From NCBI GenBank assembly GCA_022836615.1, contig MU405261.1, forward strand, positions 62,001 through 126,000: a stretch of DNA of 64,000 nucleotides, given 5' to 3'. The DNA is from Annulohypoxylon bovei var. microspora (taxonomy: Eukaryota > Ascomycota > Sordariomycetes > Xylariales > Hypoxylaceae). This document shows positions 1 through 10,582 of this stretch, piece by piece. The position numbers and the translations under genes were made by a program. Position 1 is the first letter of the stretch, and each line of letters starts with the position of its first letter. The notes below the pieces were generated by a model that was given only the letters and a program-made list of their open reading frames with translations, did not search any database and was not told where the DNA came from.

Positions 1-1
1 A

Positions 2-2152
2 GATATAGTACAAGAGCCACAAAAGCAAAATGCAACTTCCAGCCTTACGTTTCCGGGGGCTGACGGTATTGTCGAAACCCTTACTGAGTGCAAAGAATTT
101 CTCCGTCAATATGAGTCGGCGTTATCAACACGTTCGACGGTCGTGGGCACAAGCCAGCGTGTTTCCCTAGCCGTTGGCCCGGATAGCTCCAAGGTAGATG
201 AACTCGATAGGAGAATTATGTATCACTATACGGAGCTTCAATATTGGAAAACCGTTGCCGTTGAAGATGCGGTTAAGAGACTTGGTGAATCGTAAGTTGT
301 TGTTTGCTATATTTCTTTTCCTATCGCTGCTAAATAAATGTTGATGCAGGATGGTCGCGATGCATGTCTCACCCCGAATACCCAGTATAACAGGGTCGCC
401 ACAACTTGAATCGTCCGCAAGATTTACCGCAGGACCATCAAATGACTATTATATGACACAGACAGCAAATCAGTCTAGCTTTCCCAGATCTCCTACCCTT
501 AAAGCAAACCCCCGAAACTCGACTCTCTCTCCGATAAACGAGATCGAACTCCCTTCTCCTCGAGCAGGCACCAACTATGCCTTCGACGTAGCCGCTCAAA
601 GGCAAATTTCCCGAAGCTCAGGAACTGGTCCTGTTATGGCTTACATTGACCATAATCGCCAAGACACAGCCAGTTCAGCTTCAACGCTTATCGAACCCGA
701 ATTTAATATAGGCCCACTATCACAATCTCCGCTGTCAACGTCGCCGTCTAAACAGCTCCAAGGTCCGGGGCACTTGGTGTGGTTGTGTGTCTGACTTATT
801 CCTTGAATTATATAGTATGTTAACGTTATTTCTTCAGGTGCATTGGTTCTTCTCGACGCTATCAATTTAGTACTGCCTGCTACAGAGTCCTCGATAGTGA
901 TGGGAATAGAGTAGTTGAATGGTATAATACCAGCTCTGGGATAACAATTTGGCATTTTGGTAAGACTTCGTATATGTGTCGAAAAATAAATCATTAACCC
1001 AACTTAGTCCCTAACAGGTGCTCTATACCACATACAAAACCTACAGACGAGAAGTTCAGAGTATTCTTCCTCCCACAAAACACCAAACACCATTTCAGGA
1101 TCGCAAAACCAGACAGCGAGACAGAGAATCTTCACGACAAGCCAGAGTACCAATTTGCCCGTAAACTAGACAGAGAGACGTTTCAGCAGAACCTTCGGGG
1201 TTATGATTCTTTGGAGATGATAAGAGCTTCGAGAATACACACCGCCGCAGTGAAAGATATCGCGAGATTAGAACATTTGAAAGTTTGGCGCCAAACCGAC
1301 CATGACGATAAGCCGACATTTTCTTTCGCGGCTCACGAAGTCGGCCACCCCCTTTACCACGAGGAATTCTATATCCGGTGGTTCAAGAAAACGCCTGAAC
1401 TGAAAGGAGATAACAGGTTAATACTAAGAGTGTACTCAAAAGAAAGCGACCCGGAAGACGGGCTAGAAATAGAAGGGGTGAGGAGACGGTCTTCCACATT
1501 CGGAGACAAGGTCAGGAGGCTATCCGGAAGTTCAAGCCACGGTAGTTCCTCGAGCAAAGCGCCTGTGCCAGTTCTCTACGAATGTTGTCCAGGCATAGAA
1601 CCACCAAACGATGTTCGAAACCTGGGGCATCTCGAGATCGAGTTCAAGGACTCGGAACGTAAGCCGCAATTTACCTACCTACCTAACTTACCTAACCCAC
1701 CCCTTTTATTCCCCGGCTCTTATCTAATAGCTAACGCAAACGTAGTCCGGAAAACCTTCATAAAAGCGTGCTACGAAGCCCACCGCCCGGCCATGGAGGC
1801 CGCGAGGAACGGCACGCCGAGCCCCGCCCTGTCGCAGCAGGCGTACTCGTATCCCCCGAGCTTAACACTAGGGCCGCAGCAAAACCCATACGAACTGGAG
1901 GATTCGGCGAGGTACGAACTGATGGGGGACTCTGGGGGCTACGAGTTGGCGCAAGACCCTGGGGTGCATGAGATGGTGGGAAGCTCGGGCTTCCAGATCC
2001 CTTCGCCGAGTCTGACGACGCCGTACTCTCCCGGGGAAGTCCGGTTTAATACCGAGACGCTGTTCGCGCCGCCGCGAACGGATAACAGTGAACGGGATAT
2101 GGGTACTTATGGGGACTATGATAGAGAGCCGCTTGCTCGTGAGCCGGGATGA
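2..2152 (+). CDS. Unrecognised modular protein, 5' end outside the window
   Basis: I do not recognise this protein. It resembles in style the fungal proteins annotated only as having a 'fungal N-terminal domain'. The frame is open from base 2. Modelled exons are 2-291, 350-784, 838-959, 1047-1658 and 1746-2152; the phases agree at all four junctions. The first visible part is helical (HYTELQYWKTVAVEDAVKRL), followed by a Ser/Pro-rich disordered stretch, a compact middle (AHEVGHPLYHEEFYIRWFKK) and a low-complexity tail with repeated YEL/HEM units (YELEDSARYELMGDSGGYEL). The fourth intron (1659-1745, GTAAGC...GTAG with a CTAAC branch site) is 87 nt long and has no stop, so a naive reading keeps it as coding. 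The stop is at 2150-2152. The product is probably intracellular; no membrane segment is visible. Coding status is fairly sure, function unknown. Confidence 0.7.
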
Positions 2153-2558
2153 CATTTGCTCTGAGCGGTTTTCATTGACAGTCCTTGGACTTTGCAATTA
2201 AGACGATTGTCATTGTACTATTCTATTGTACTGTGACAGTGATCTTCTCGGGCGTAGGCATCGCTTTGCACCTGGAGGCAGCGTCAAGGCAATTTAGGGT
2301 TGGTATATGAGCGACGGATGGTTCTGATGGGATTGATACATGGCATACTACGGTACATATAGGGCATAAGTTGGGCGAATCTTGGGATCCCGATCTTGTA
2401 TTGGGGGGATAACGATGACGAGATCGAAGAACTACTTTACTTATACATGAGGCTATCATAGGGTCTCAATGTTAATAGCTAATAGCTAAGCTCAATCCGA
2501 GAAACTTTGTTAATTGGAAACTCAGTATATTTCAAAAGGGGTAGGTTTTGCCTGAGGG
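2153..2558. other. Intergenic, convergent 3' ends
   Basis: This gap separates the 3' ends of two convergent genes. I see no ORF, repeat or RNA gene in it; it should hold both 3' UTRs. Confidence 0.5.
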
Positions 2559-3638
2559 CTAGCAGACGGGGCCAGTGCTAGGGTAGAGCGGCAGCATGGG
2601 CCACCACCCCATGTCGTCTGATAGCTTGCGCCAGGAGACGTATCCTCTCCGAGCAAGATCCCTGGGCACATTGGCCTCCTTGCAGTCCATACGACTATTG
2701 ACTATCTCGAAGCTGACCCAGCCCTCGAAGCCAATACCGTTGAAAATGGCGTTGGCGATCTCCTTGATGGGTAGGAACGCGCCGCGGGCTTCTTCGCCGT
2801 AGAAAAGCCGGTACTTGCGGGACCAGCTCATCCGTGGCCGCTCCTTAGTATCGTAGTCGAGGCTGCCGGGAACGATAGGTTCATCGGGCTGTCTAGCGTC
2901 ACCTACCCGGACGAGGAACACTTTTTCGCGGTGGTCCTTCACCCGCTTGATAAAGTGCTGCATCGACATCTCGACTACCCTCTCTGCATTGGGTATACGA
3001 CCAGACGGGGAGGAAGGGTCGGCAAAGATGCGGCCGGCAATATGGAAAGTGTCCAGGCACATGCCAAAGTTGGGTCGGTCGACTCTCTCGACTATAGTCC
3101 AACCATACTCCCATCTATTGATATGAGTGGCTGAACAGCGGCTCTCGTAGGCAAAGCGGATATGAGGACTTTCTTCTCGGCCGGCATCCGCTGCTCTTTG
3201 GAAGTCTTCCACGATCAATTCTAGGTTGTTAGTCACCTCGCTCTTGTGTAGGGAGCTGGCTGGGATCATGATCATATCCGTCCCTAAGAGCCGGGCGAGT
3301 TTGATCCAAATCAGGAGCTCCTTAAACCGGGAATCATGCTCGCGTCGGTCCAGAAGACCTTCATACTGAGAGAAGGGTTGGAGGCACACGATTTTGATGC
3401 CCCTTCTCCCGCACATGGACCGAATCGTCAAGGCGGCGGCTTTCTGATCGGGTAGCCGGACAGGCGTGGCGGGTTCGAGGTCAAGATGCTGTTTACGTGA
3501 AATTTCTATGAGATCCTCGTAGCAAATCTCGATGCCTTCATAGGTGTATGATTTGGCAGCGTCTAGCTTGCTGTCCAGCGTGTGGCCGGCGGAGCAGCGG
3601 CCTAGGGACATGCTCGAGATGGCGCGTTTGCTAACCAT
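2559..3638 (-). CDS. 3-dehydroshikimate dehydratase (qa-4 type)
   Basis: A single-exon gene of 359 aa, the usual length of fungal 3-dehydroshikimate dehydratase. The enzyme converts 3-dehydroshikimate to protocatechuate in quinate/shikimate catabolism, feeding the beta-ketoadipate pathway; it is a cytosolic, metal-dependent TIM barrel of the xylose-isomerase-like family. Visible landmarks are the start SMSLGRCSAGHT, IVCLQPFSQYEGLLDR near residue 84, a likely metal Glu at 165 (FAYE), Asp196 and His199 in CLDTFHIAGR, MSWSRKYRLFYGE near 270, and Glu311 in WVSFEIVNSR. All match the qa-4 family as I know it. At the strand where the family usually has a Gln before V-x-D-A, this protein has Arg244 (VRVGDA), an unusual change near the metal site. 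No other quinate-cluster gene is in the window, so it could instead serve protocatechuate or secondary metabolism. Confidence 0.9.
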   Translation of the reverse strand: MVSKRAISSMSLGRCSAGHTLDSKLDAAKSYTYEGIEICYEDLIEISRKQHLDLEPATPVRLPDQKAAALTIRSMCGRRGIKIVCLQPFSQYEGLLDRREHDSRFKELLIWIKLARLLGTDMIMIPASSLHKSEVTNNLELIVEDFQRAADAGREESPHIRFAYESRCSATHINRWEYGWTIVERVDRPNFGMCLDTFHIAGRIFADPSSPSGRIPNAERVVEMSMQHFIKRVKDHREKVFLVRVGDARQPDEPIVPGSLDYDTKERPRMSWSRKYRLFYGEEARGAFLPIKEIANAIFNGIGFEGWVSFEIVNSRMDCKEANVPRDLARRGYVSWRKLSDDMGWWPMLPLYPSTGPVC

Positions 3639-4326
3639 TTTTTACTATGCGTATCAAAGGAGAAGGAGTAGAGGTGACTGAATTTTCCTGTAGGGCCCCG
3701 TAGATGGCTACTAAGGTTACTTCATACTTCTCGCTAAGAATTTTGAGAAATAACGACAACCGCAGCGATATTAATAGAACCCCGGAGTTCTCGAGCTTAG
3801 CGAGCCGTGGAAGGTGTGATAAATAAGTACTCATCATAGACTACATTTGTCAGAATATTGTACATATAACGAATGCACCAAGATGTAAAGGGTAATGGTA
3901 CATGTCTTTTCAGCCGGTCACCGTCAAGGCGTCGTCATATATTCAGGAAGGATCTGGTTACAGGGCACTTTCGTTTCTGCAAATTAAATGTAAGTTTTTG
4001 CGAGTTGAAAAGGTCTTGTACACACACAGCACAACTCCTGTTTGCTAATTCTGGCGGTCGACGCAACCACTGAGAGCACACGTAGGTAGCTTGTCCATCA
4101 TCTTGACGGGACAAATAAGCAGGTGCTTTCCATCGTAATACATGCCAAGTCCCATGCTTGTTTTCGATTGTTTCCCACATAACACTACAACGTGTCTCGG
4201 TCGACTATAACACGTCATTTTCTTTGAACGGAAAAAGGGGGGAGGGGGGAGGGGGGTGGAAGGCTCGTATTCTCCTCGTTCCTTTAGGTAGAGCCGTATA
4301 GCACTGAGTTGATATATACCTATATA
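3639..4326. other. Intergenic with a G-rich run
   Basis: This is upstream of the dehydratase gene. Short ORFs occur on both strands but none looks coding. It contains the G-run cluster listed separately at 4237-4258. Confidence 0.5.
4237..4258 (+). repeat. G-run cluster, possible G-quadruplex
   Basis: Three runs of six G separated by single A bases, then TGG. This pattern is able to fold as a G-quadruplex on the + strand. It lies about 70 bp upstream of the amine oxidase remnant. Confidence 0.6.
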
Positions 4327-4857
4327 TCCGCCTTCGACGAAATCTCATCCTCGCCGTCACCTATACCGCCCAGCGCACCATCACGAAGTCTCGCCCCTTT
4401 ACCCCAACCCTGGAGCATGCCATCCGCGACGTGCGCTACGTCGAGGTCACCAAAGTCCTCCAGTACCAGAAGCGGTGGTGGGAAGACATCTTCGCCTTCT
4501 ACAAGCAAGGAACCGACGGCGGCCTGATGAGTGACCTGCCCATCCGATACACCATGTTCCCTAAAAGCAAAGACAATGTACAGTTCAAGCACATCGAGCG
4601 GGGCGTCGTCATGGCGACTTCCACGTTCCAGCAGGACGCCGCCATCCTCGGTGCCATGCCGCCCGAACGCCGGGTGCGTGTTGCAACTGAGAATTTTGAT
4701 CACGTCTTCCCCAGGGCGAAGTCGCTTCAGTACCTGGAGGCGGGGACGTCGCAGGCGTTCCCGTCAGACGAGATGGCCGGGGGGGGAGTGCGTTTTGCTA
4801 TTTCGGACCGGGACGGCCTTCCCATAGAGCGGGGTGCTACTATAGAGGACAGGTGAC
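4327..4857 (+). pseudogene. Flavin amine oxidase fragment (monoamine / L-amino-acid oxidase type)
   Basis: The translated fragment matches the substrate-domain part of fungal flavin-containing amine oxidases: an open frame from about 4333 reads YTAQRTITKSRPFTP, then RYVEVTKV, RWWEDIF, GTDGG, LPIRYTMFP, RGVVMATSTFQQDA, ERRV, DHVFP, LEAGTSQAFPSDEMAGG. Only about 165 residues remain of an enzyme usually 500-600 aa long. The N-terminal FAD Rossmann motif (GxGxxG) and the C-terminal flavin motif are absent. Near 4780-4787 there is an eight-G run, after which family similarity, weakly, seems to move to the +1 frame (CVLLF instead of VRFAIS), suggesting a slip in the G run. The stop at about 4855 ends the fragment. 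I call it a decayed gene remnant; that it derives from the amine oxidase family is fairly sure. Confidence 0.75.
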
Positions 4858-5252
4858 GAGAATCTTGAAGGTGCTAGGGCTACATACTTGGCGTAGCTTT
4901 ATGCTACCGTAGGCACTGATGTAGGTCGGATGACATGGTCCTCCAGGCGGGGACTTCTTAATAAAGGGGCAAACTTCGAAAGAGACGGCGAATAACATGC
5001 GAAGTAATAGGTAGTGTGTAAGGTCACATGATAACTTTCACCTCATGCCAACGTCTATTACAGACTATATACATAAGCCACATGACGTACTATATGACTT
5101 TATTGTTTGCACATATAGGTAGGTGGTACCTAGGTACCTTAGTCGGCATTTCGACGTACCTGTAATCAACTACCCCCTTTTTCCTTATCCGGCCACAACT
5201 CGGCCGAGTATCCCCAAACGCAGGAACCAGGACGCCCCCACACCCAACCCGA
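4858..5252. other. Intergenic
   Basis: No gene is seen. The stretch near 5110-5165 holds GGTACC/CCTAGG palindromes and TAGGTAGGT runs of the type scattered through all intergenic DNA in this window. Confidence 0.5.
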
Positions 5253-5919
5253 TCAATTCGCATTGCCCTTCATCCCCGCCATCACAAACATAGTCAGCGA
5301 CAACGCGATGCCGACGCCCCACACATTCGGCCGTTGCCTGATCAGCTTACGGTTCTCCTGGCCCCAGATATAGACCCACGTGTACAGCACGCGGCTAGCC
5401 AAGTAGCCCAGGGTCAGGTTATTCAGGGTGGCGGCCGGCAGCCCGGCCGTGTTGCCGGCGGTCACGGCGGCGGCGAAGAGGCCCAGCGTCTCGAAGGCGT
5501 TGGACCCCGCGGCCTCGGCGCGCTGGAGGCGGCCTCTCAGCTATGGCGGTGTTAGCTACGGCGCAATGGATGGCTTTTTTGTTCTGAACTACTAAGTAAG
5601 CCCAGGACTCACCTTCTTGTCGATGTCGGCCTTTTCGAGTATTTGCGGGAACGTGCGCGGATTGCCGCCGTCGAAGATCTTCTTGCCCGGGCCCGTGAGG
5701 CCGGAGTAGACTCGCGGCAGCAAGGCCTGGTTTGCGCGGCTGGGGTTAGTGAACGGGGTCATTTTGATGCTTTGAGGGTGGGAGAGGCCGTACTAAGATA
5801 AACGCTACGGGGATCTGGACTGGGGTGTTAGTTCACGGTTCTCAGCTGGGGGTTTGGACGTGATCCCGACTGACAGTGTAGTAGGATATGTTCTTCTCGA
5901 GTCCTAGATACGAAGACAT
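5253..5919 (-). CDS. MAPEG-family membrane protein
   Basis: MAPEG proteins are small integral membrane proteins (microsomal GST / eicosanoid and glutathione metabolism). The start MSSYLGLEKNISYY and the core RAEAAGSNAFETLGLFAAAVTA match fungal MAPEG proteins, as does the C-terminal half with two hydrophobic segments (YLASRVLYTWVYIW; WGVGIALSLTMFVMAG). Modelled exons on the minus strand are 5919-5875, 5792-5613 and 5540-5253, giving 170 aa with phase 0 at both junctions. The second intron (5541-5612, GTGAGT) is clear. The first is not: a stretch reading IPVAFIL (about 5794-5816), expected in the first transmembrane helix of the family, lies inside the modelled intron and can only be kept with a 1-nt frame change. 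Either the gene uses the shorter splice, losing part of helix 1, or there is a frameshift. The glutathione-dependent role is inferred from family. Confidence 0.75.
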
Positions 5920-7051
5920 TGTGATGTTACGATGGCGAATATCCTTTAGGCACTTTGGCTATTTAGGTAATTGTGGATATCTACCTAGGTAGTTGAGTTA
6001 AAGTCTGATAGAATGCTGTTAGTATCGAATAATTATGGTCGCTCTTCTACATTTACGCTACTTGCGAGAAGCGAAACTTGTCGGTTTTATTTAAGGCTAA
6101 GCCAGGCCATTAGGATAACGGCTTAGCCAATACCTAGCACCTATCTAGGGAGGTAATCGACATGGTTTAAAATTGACCCGCTCTGGGTCTTTTGTCTGAA
6201 AAGGCTATTTCCAGTTCCTCTTAATCTTCCTAATCTGGGTAGTAAGTCTCCGGTATGTCCGTATAAGAAGCCGCGGCTTGGCTTATAGATCAGATTGTTC
6301 AGCTAAGTTGTCGAAATTATGTAATTCTTCCTATGCTCCACTTTGCTGAGAAGCTTTAGGGAGGTGATGGCTTGATAATTGATAAGTCGGGTTGGAATTT
6401 AACCGCAGACTAGGGTCCTCGCTATTCCGACCAAGAGTTTTACCGGCTCCGGTACTAAAAGTCTCCTTATTAACACGGCCCTCCCGCTTCATCTCCCGTG
6501 TGCGACACCGGCTTTGTTCGCGACAGCCATAGCTAGCGGCTATTCAACCGGTATTGTTGGTCCTGTCTAGCAAAATCAGCGTGTTTTAAACCAACGAAAT
6601 GCCTCTTTTGCATCTTACCAATCGCCGGGGCGTAGTCGGTTTAGCGGGACGAGCGGTTTGCATTTGACCCGTCGAAGGATCCGAATCCTGCAAGGAACTA
6701 TTGGATATTCGAGACTTGCATATGAGGCGTGTCCTCCGCACAATTGCTGTGCCTCGGATCGCCGGGACGATAGCCAAATCGAGATATGAAAAGCAACGTG
6801 TAGCTGCACATTGCAATGACGAGACGCGACGCGTGGTAAATCCAGAACGATGAGGCCAAATTGTATGATTCTGACAAGGAGACAAGGTGAACCTTCATGC
6901 TCAGATCAATTCATGTCAGGCATAAGGGTATCATAAGCTATATTTTCCGTTCCATCCAAACAACCGAAGAGAAATAAAATACTGTTTCTACAGAGCCTCC
7001 AGCACCTAGCATACCAAAGCATTACCCATTAAGAAGCCCCTATAAATTGTT
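5920..7051. other. Intergenic
   Basis: This stretch lies between the start of the MAPEG gene and the end of a regulator gene. Short minus-strand ORFs around 6586-6898 overlap in several frames and show no family likeness, so I see no supported gene. Confidence 0.5.
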
Positions 7052-9619
7052 TCATGCAAAATCACCACCCCAATCTCCCCACAGGTCGTTGAGATCGGAA
7101 CCAAGCATTTCAAAGTTGAAATCAGGGTTTGGGACGGGGATTTGGTTAGAATCTGAGGCGGGTAGTAGCCACGGCATCGACAATGGCAAGCCGTCCCGCT
7201 GTTGATATGGCGTGTTGGCCATACCAAGTGCTGGTGTCGCGTCCATGGGAAACGGTGTGATAGACTGTTGGTAATTGTCAATAATTTCATCCATAACTGA
7301 ATTGAATTTCCACGTACCTTAGCTCGGCTAATCGCGTCATGTGCTGTGTGTGGTGATGTCGAATGGGGATGTGAAGGCGGATTGGGATAAGGCGGAATTT
7401 GGAAGGCAAGCAGCTTGTAGTGCAAACTGATGAACCGTTCAGCTGCAGCCGCCTTAGCAGCATCTGCCGACTTGATGCCCATATGGGTCTCCAAGAGACC
7501 GAAAGCTGCGCACATCGACGAATAACCCCATGGGTCATTATTGCCACATCTTAATACGCGGTCCTCTTTCATCGTGATGCATTTCTCGATGAGTCTGAGG
7601 GTCTCTTGCGCATTAGACATGATCAAGCTCAACGAATCTAGTTGTATCATGTTAGTCGCGTTGGTTAGAATGAAATGAGAGGACATTTTTACCTTTGGGT
7701 TGGTGTAATGTTACGTTGCAGAGATTGATGACGGAATTCATCGTATCTTCGCGGAGGAAATACAAAGTTCGAATGCCTTTCTGGTAGAGCCTGTCATGCA
7801 TCATAACAATATCTCGCGCGGCAGTGTAGTAAATGAGCTCCGCCGTCTGGTATTTCGAGTTGAACTTCCTAAGTTTCAAGTACGGCTGATGCAGTGGAAT
7901 GAGGTATTGCCTGAGTTGGAGATGTAGCAAAGTGTGGGCTAGAATCGGCTTTTGGTCCAAGTCCTTGTCACTTTCCAAATCCCAAGCCGGCAATTGGTCG
8001 ATCTCGTGAGTAATCATGTCACCATATCGAAGGACTTGCTCCCATTCGAGTTCTCTTGGTGGACCGGTCAATAGCTTGTTCAGCTCTATCCGAAGCGCGA
8101 GGCTCCGGCGGCTGATGTTCTGGTATGATGCAGGCGTATATTCGCTTGCCGGGCGCGAAACCGGAAGATCATGTGAATTTTCGTCAAAGCAGTCGTCGTC
8201 TATGTTCTTAGGCGCGCTTGTATCATTGTGAACTGAGCTAAGCAGTGTCGGGAGTCCTTGGTCGAACGATGATTGGATATCAAACTCGACTAAGGTAGCC
8301 CATAGTCTTCGTCGCATCTCAGCGATATAAGGAGAGATCGTCGCCGTTATATGATCGGGGTCTTGGTGGAGTCCTATCGTAAGTCCTTCGCGGATCATCT
8401 TTCCAGATGTGGTCCAGAATCGCTTCTTCTTAATGAGGTTGATTTTCTTGGCAAGGAAGAGCAGGGAGATTATTTGATAGTGAACAAGTTTGCGATGCTT
8501 CTGACTTTGTCGTTCGGACCACTCGTCACAAGCTCTGACCCATTTCTCGGCCATCTGAATCGAGCTAGATTTAACGCCTACGAACTTGCTGGATGACTGC
8601 ATGTCTAGACAACAGGCAACTGCAATCATAGATAAAACAAGAGCGGTGAATGAGGCGGTTTTGGTCTTAGAAGGATCCCAGAACGCCTGATACTCGGCCT
8701 TGAAGGTAGGTATATGAACGATTCGATGAATCTGTTCAAACTGATCTAGATAGACGGCGACGAGGGCATCTGCTTCCTCTTTGGGAGGGAGTAGCGATTC
8801 CAGAACGATATCCCCTTCGGTAAATTTCTTCTCGCGGTCTTCTTTTCGCTTCCGACGGTCCTTCTTTTGGATGTTGAGAGGTTTGAGCCACTCCTCAGCC
8901 GTCTCTTTCATAAACCCAAAGATTCCTGTCAGTTCTTGGAGCGACGACCAGGCATTGTGAGGGCCGAAATATTTAGTCTTAAAGTCGTGTCCCCGTAGGT
9001 GTTGATATTCAGGCACCTCGATATTTTGTGGGGTGTATGAGGGATTGGATGGTACAGATTGGCCATCTTTTATTGAGTCCCTTAGAGTCGACGGCGAGGC
9101 TACCATAGTGCTGCCGTCGACTGAGGCTTGCTTTGATAGAGTACCTCTCAATTGAGCAACTTCAAGCTCAAGCCGACGAATTCGCTCGTGGTCACGAGTA
9201 GCGTCTCGGAGTAGCGAAGGCTCTACGTCGCGACGTGCTGGGGGGAGGGTCATAGACGGACGGCGCATGTCAGAACCGAATATCACTGGAGGAATAGCGG
9301 GCGCAAGAGATGTTCTGTCTCCTACAGACGAGGGTGCTGACACTGCGCCAGGTCGCGACTCGTAAGTACACCTATCAGGCGTACCAGACTTGATGCAGCG
9401 ATCGCAAGGTAACTCCCTAGAGCACGAAAGCTTTCGACGACGACACTCTAAGCATGAGAGCCTAACTCTTTGACGTTTCCGAGCCGGACCCTGACTGTGT
9501 TCTTCATGATCATTGTCATTCTCGTGGTCATGGTCATGGTCATGGTCATGGTCATGTTCATGCTCATGCTCATCGTCCTCTTGGACGGGAGGCATGTTGC
9601 TGACCTGAGCGTCGACCAT
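7052..9619 (-). CDS. Zn(II)2Cys6 transcription factor with His/Asp-rich N terminus
   Basis: A nuclear DNA-binding regulator of 819 aa. Exons are 9619-7693, 7637-7318 and 7264-7052; introns of 55 nt (GTAAAA) and 53 nt (GTACGT) keep phase. The start is the ATG giving MVDAQVSN; upstream in-frame sequence has only a TTG. Residues about 17-38 form an acidic His tract, mostly (HD)n, encoded by a hexanucleotide repeat. A basic segment (RKRQRVR) precedes the binuclear cluster at about 56-84 (CLECRRRKLSC...CDRCIKSGTPDRC), followed by a predicted coiled coil (HERIRRLELEVAQLRGTL) and a fungal-specific TF domain (LGLHQDP near the middle; RRRLWATLVEFD). The C-terminal exon is acidic and aromatic (SDLNDLWGDWGGDFA), like an activation tail. 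Its targets cannot be told. It is divergent from the acid phosphatase gene across a 0.96 kb shared upstream region. Confidence 0.9.
9522..9566 (+). repeat. CATGGT-type hexanucleotide repeat
   Basis: Tandem copies of a GTCATG hexamer with a few variants lie inside the first exon of the regulator gene. On the coding strand they encode alternating His and Asp/Glu. A unit of six keeps frame, so copy-number change would lengthen or shorten the tract without breaking the protein. Confidence 0.8.
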
Positions 9620-10582
9620 TGTTCCGGAAGTGAATCCACGGATATATGGTATTGCACGCAAATTGGCAAAGCCCCGATGAAGATCAAATTTACTAGATTG
9701 ATAAGATCAATAAAGAGGACTAAGGAACTAAAGAACTAAGGAACTAAGGAACTAAGATTAAAATGAATTGGAAATTCTTGTTACTCACTTAGACATCGGG
9801 GGATAAGTGAATGGCGAATAGCTTTAGAGAAGTAAGCGTCTCGGATTCGACTCGGATTTCCGAGGTCAGGCTTCGGATCTCGGATTTATATGCCGTAGAT
9901 TGTCAGGGCTTATTCCGTAAATGCACCAACTTTTAGGTCATGACGTCGAAAAGTTGCCTGATCTTACGAGTAATTAATTTCTATTGTTCCGAAATAAAAG
10001 TCCTTAGTTGTCGCGCGACCTCGAAATAGACAAGAGTGTTGACCGCTTGTGACCTTGGGTTTAGTTATCAAGGGAGGAAGCTGACACGACGACGACTTCT
10101 ACTCACTTCTGACAAAGAAAAGAAACGGCTGAAGGATTGGGAAGGATGGTACCACGTCACGTGGCTACTACTAATATAGTACTTTAGTATTAATCGGTCC
10201 CGAATGAGCTCATTTGAAACCTTGTTTGCCTACCTACATGTATGCTCTCTAGCCACACAACTGCCACATAATGCATAGATATGTGGAACTCAATGTGGCT
10301 AGTATCTACCCTACTCGGTCCAATGATTTCCCCTGGCTTATCTGACATATCACATTGCTACAATTTATCAATTAATGAAACTGTTTCAGTGAAAACTCCC
10401 TTGTTGTTGTCAATCCACGTCTATGCTACTATTTGCTTTTCACGATGAAGCGTTCTCATGTCAATTCGTTGAGTTAAGTATTTACTTAGGTAATCACATA
10501 TATGAACGAAATATCAATATCTATCAATACTATACGTAAATACCCTAGCTGAACTCACTAGGTATACAATGGTTGGATCGCG
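9620..10582. promoter_or_regulatory. Divergent intergenic region (regulator / acid phosphatase)
   Basis: 963 bp lie between two divergently transcribed genes and must hold both promoters. At about 9719-9756 there are tandem copies of an AAGGAACT-type unit. At 9830-9885 there are clustered CGGATTCG/CTCGGATTTCCGAG-like sites containing CGG and CCG half-sites of the kind bound by Zn(II)2Cys6 proteins; self-regulation is possible but only inferred. Confidence 0.45.

Noticed and set aside
9620..9661. N-terminal extension of the His/Asp-tract regulator from a TTG codon
   Set aside because: Fungal genes rarely start at TTG, and a good ATG follows at 9619.
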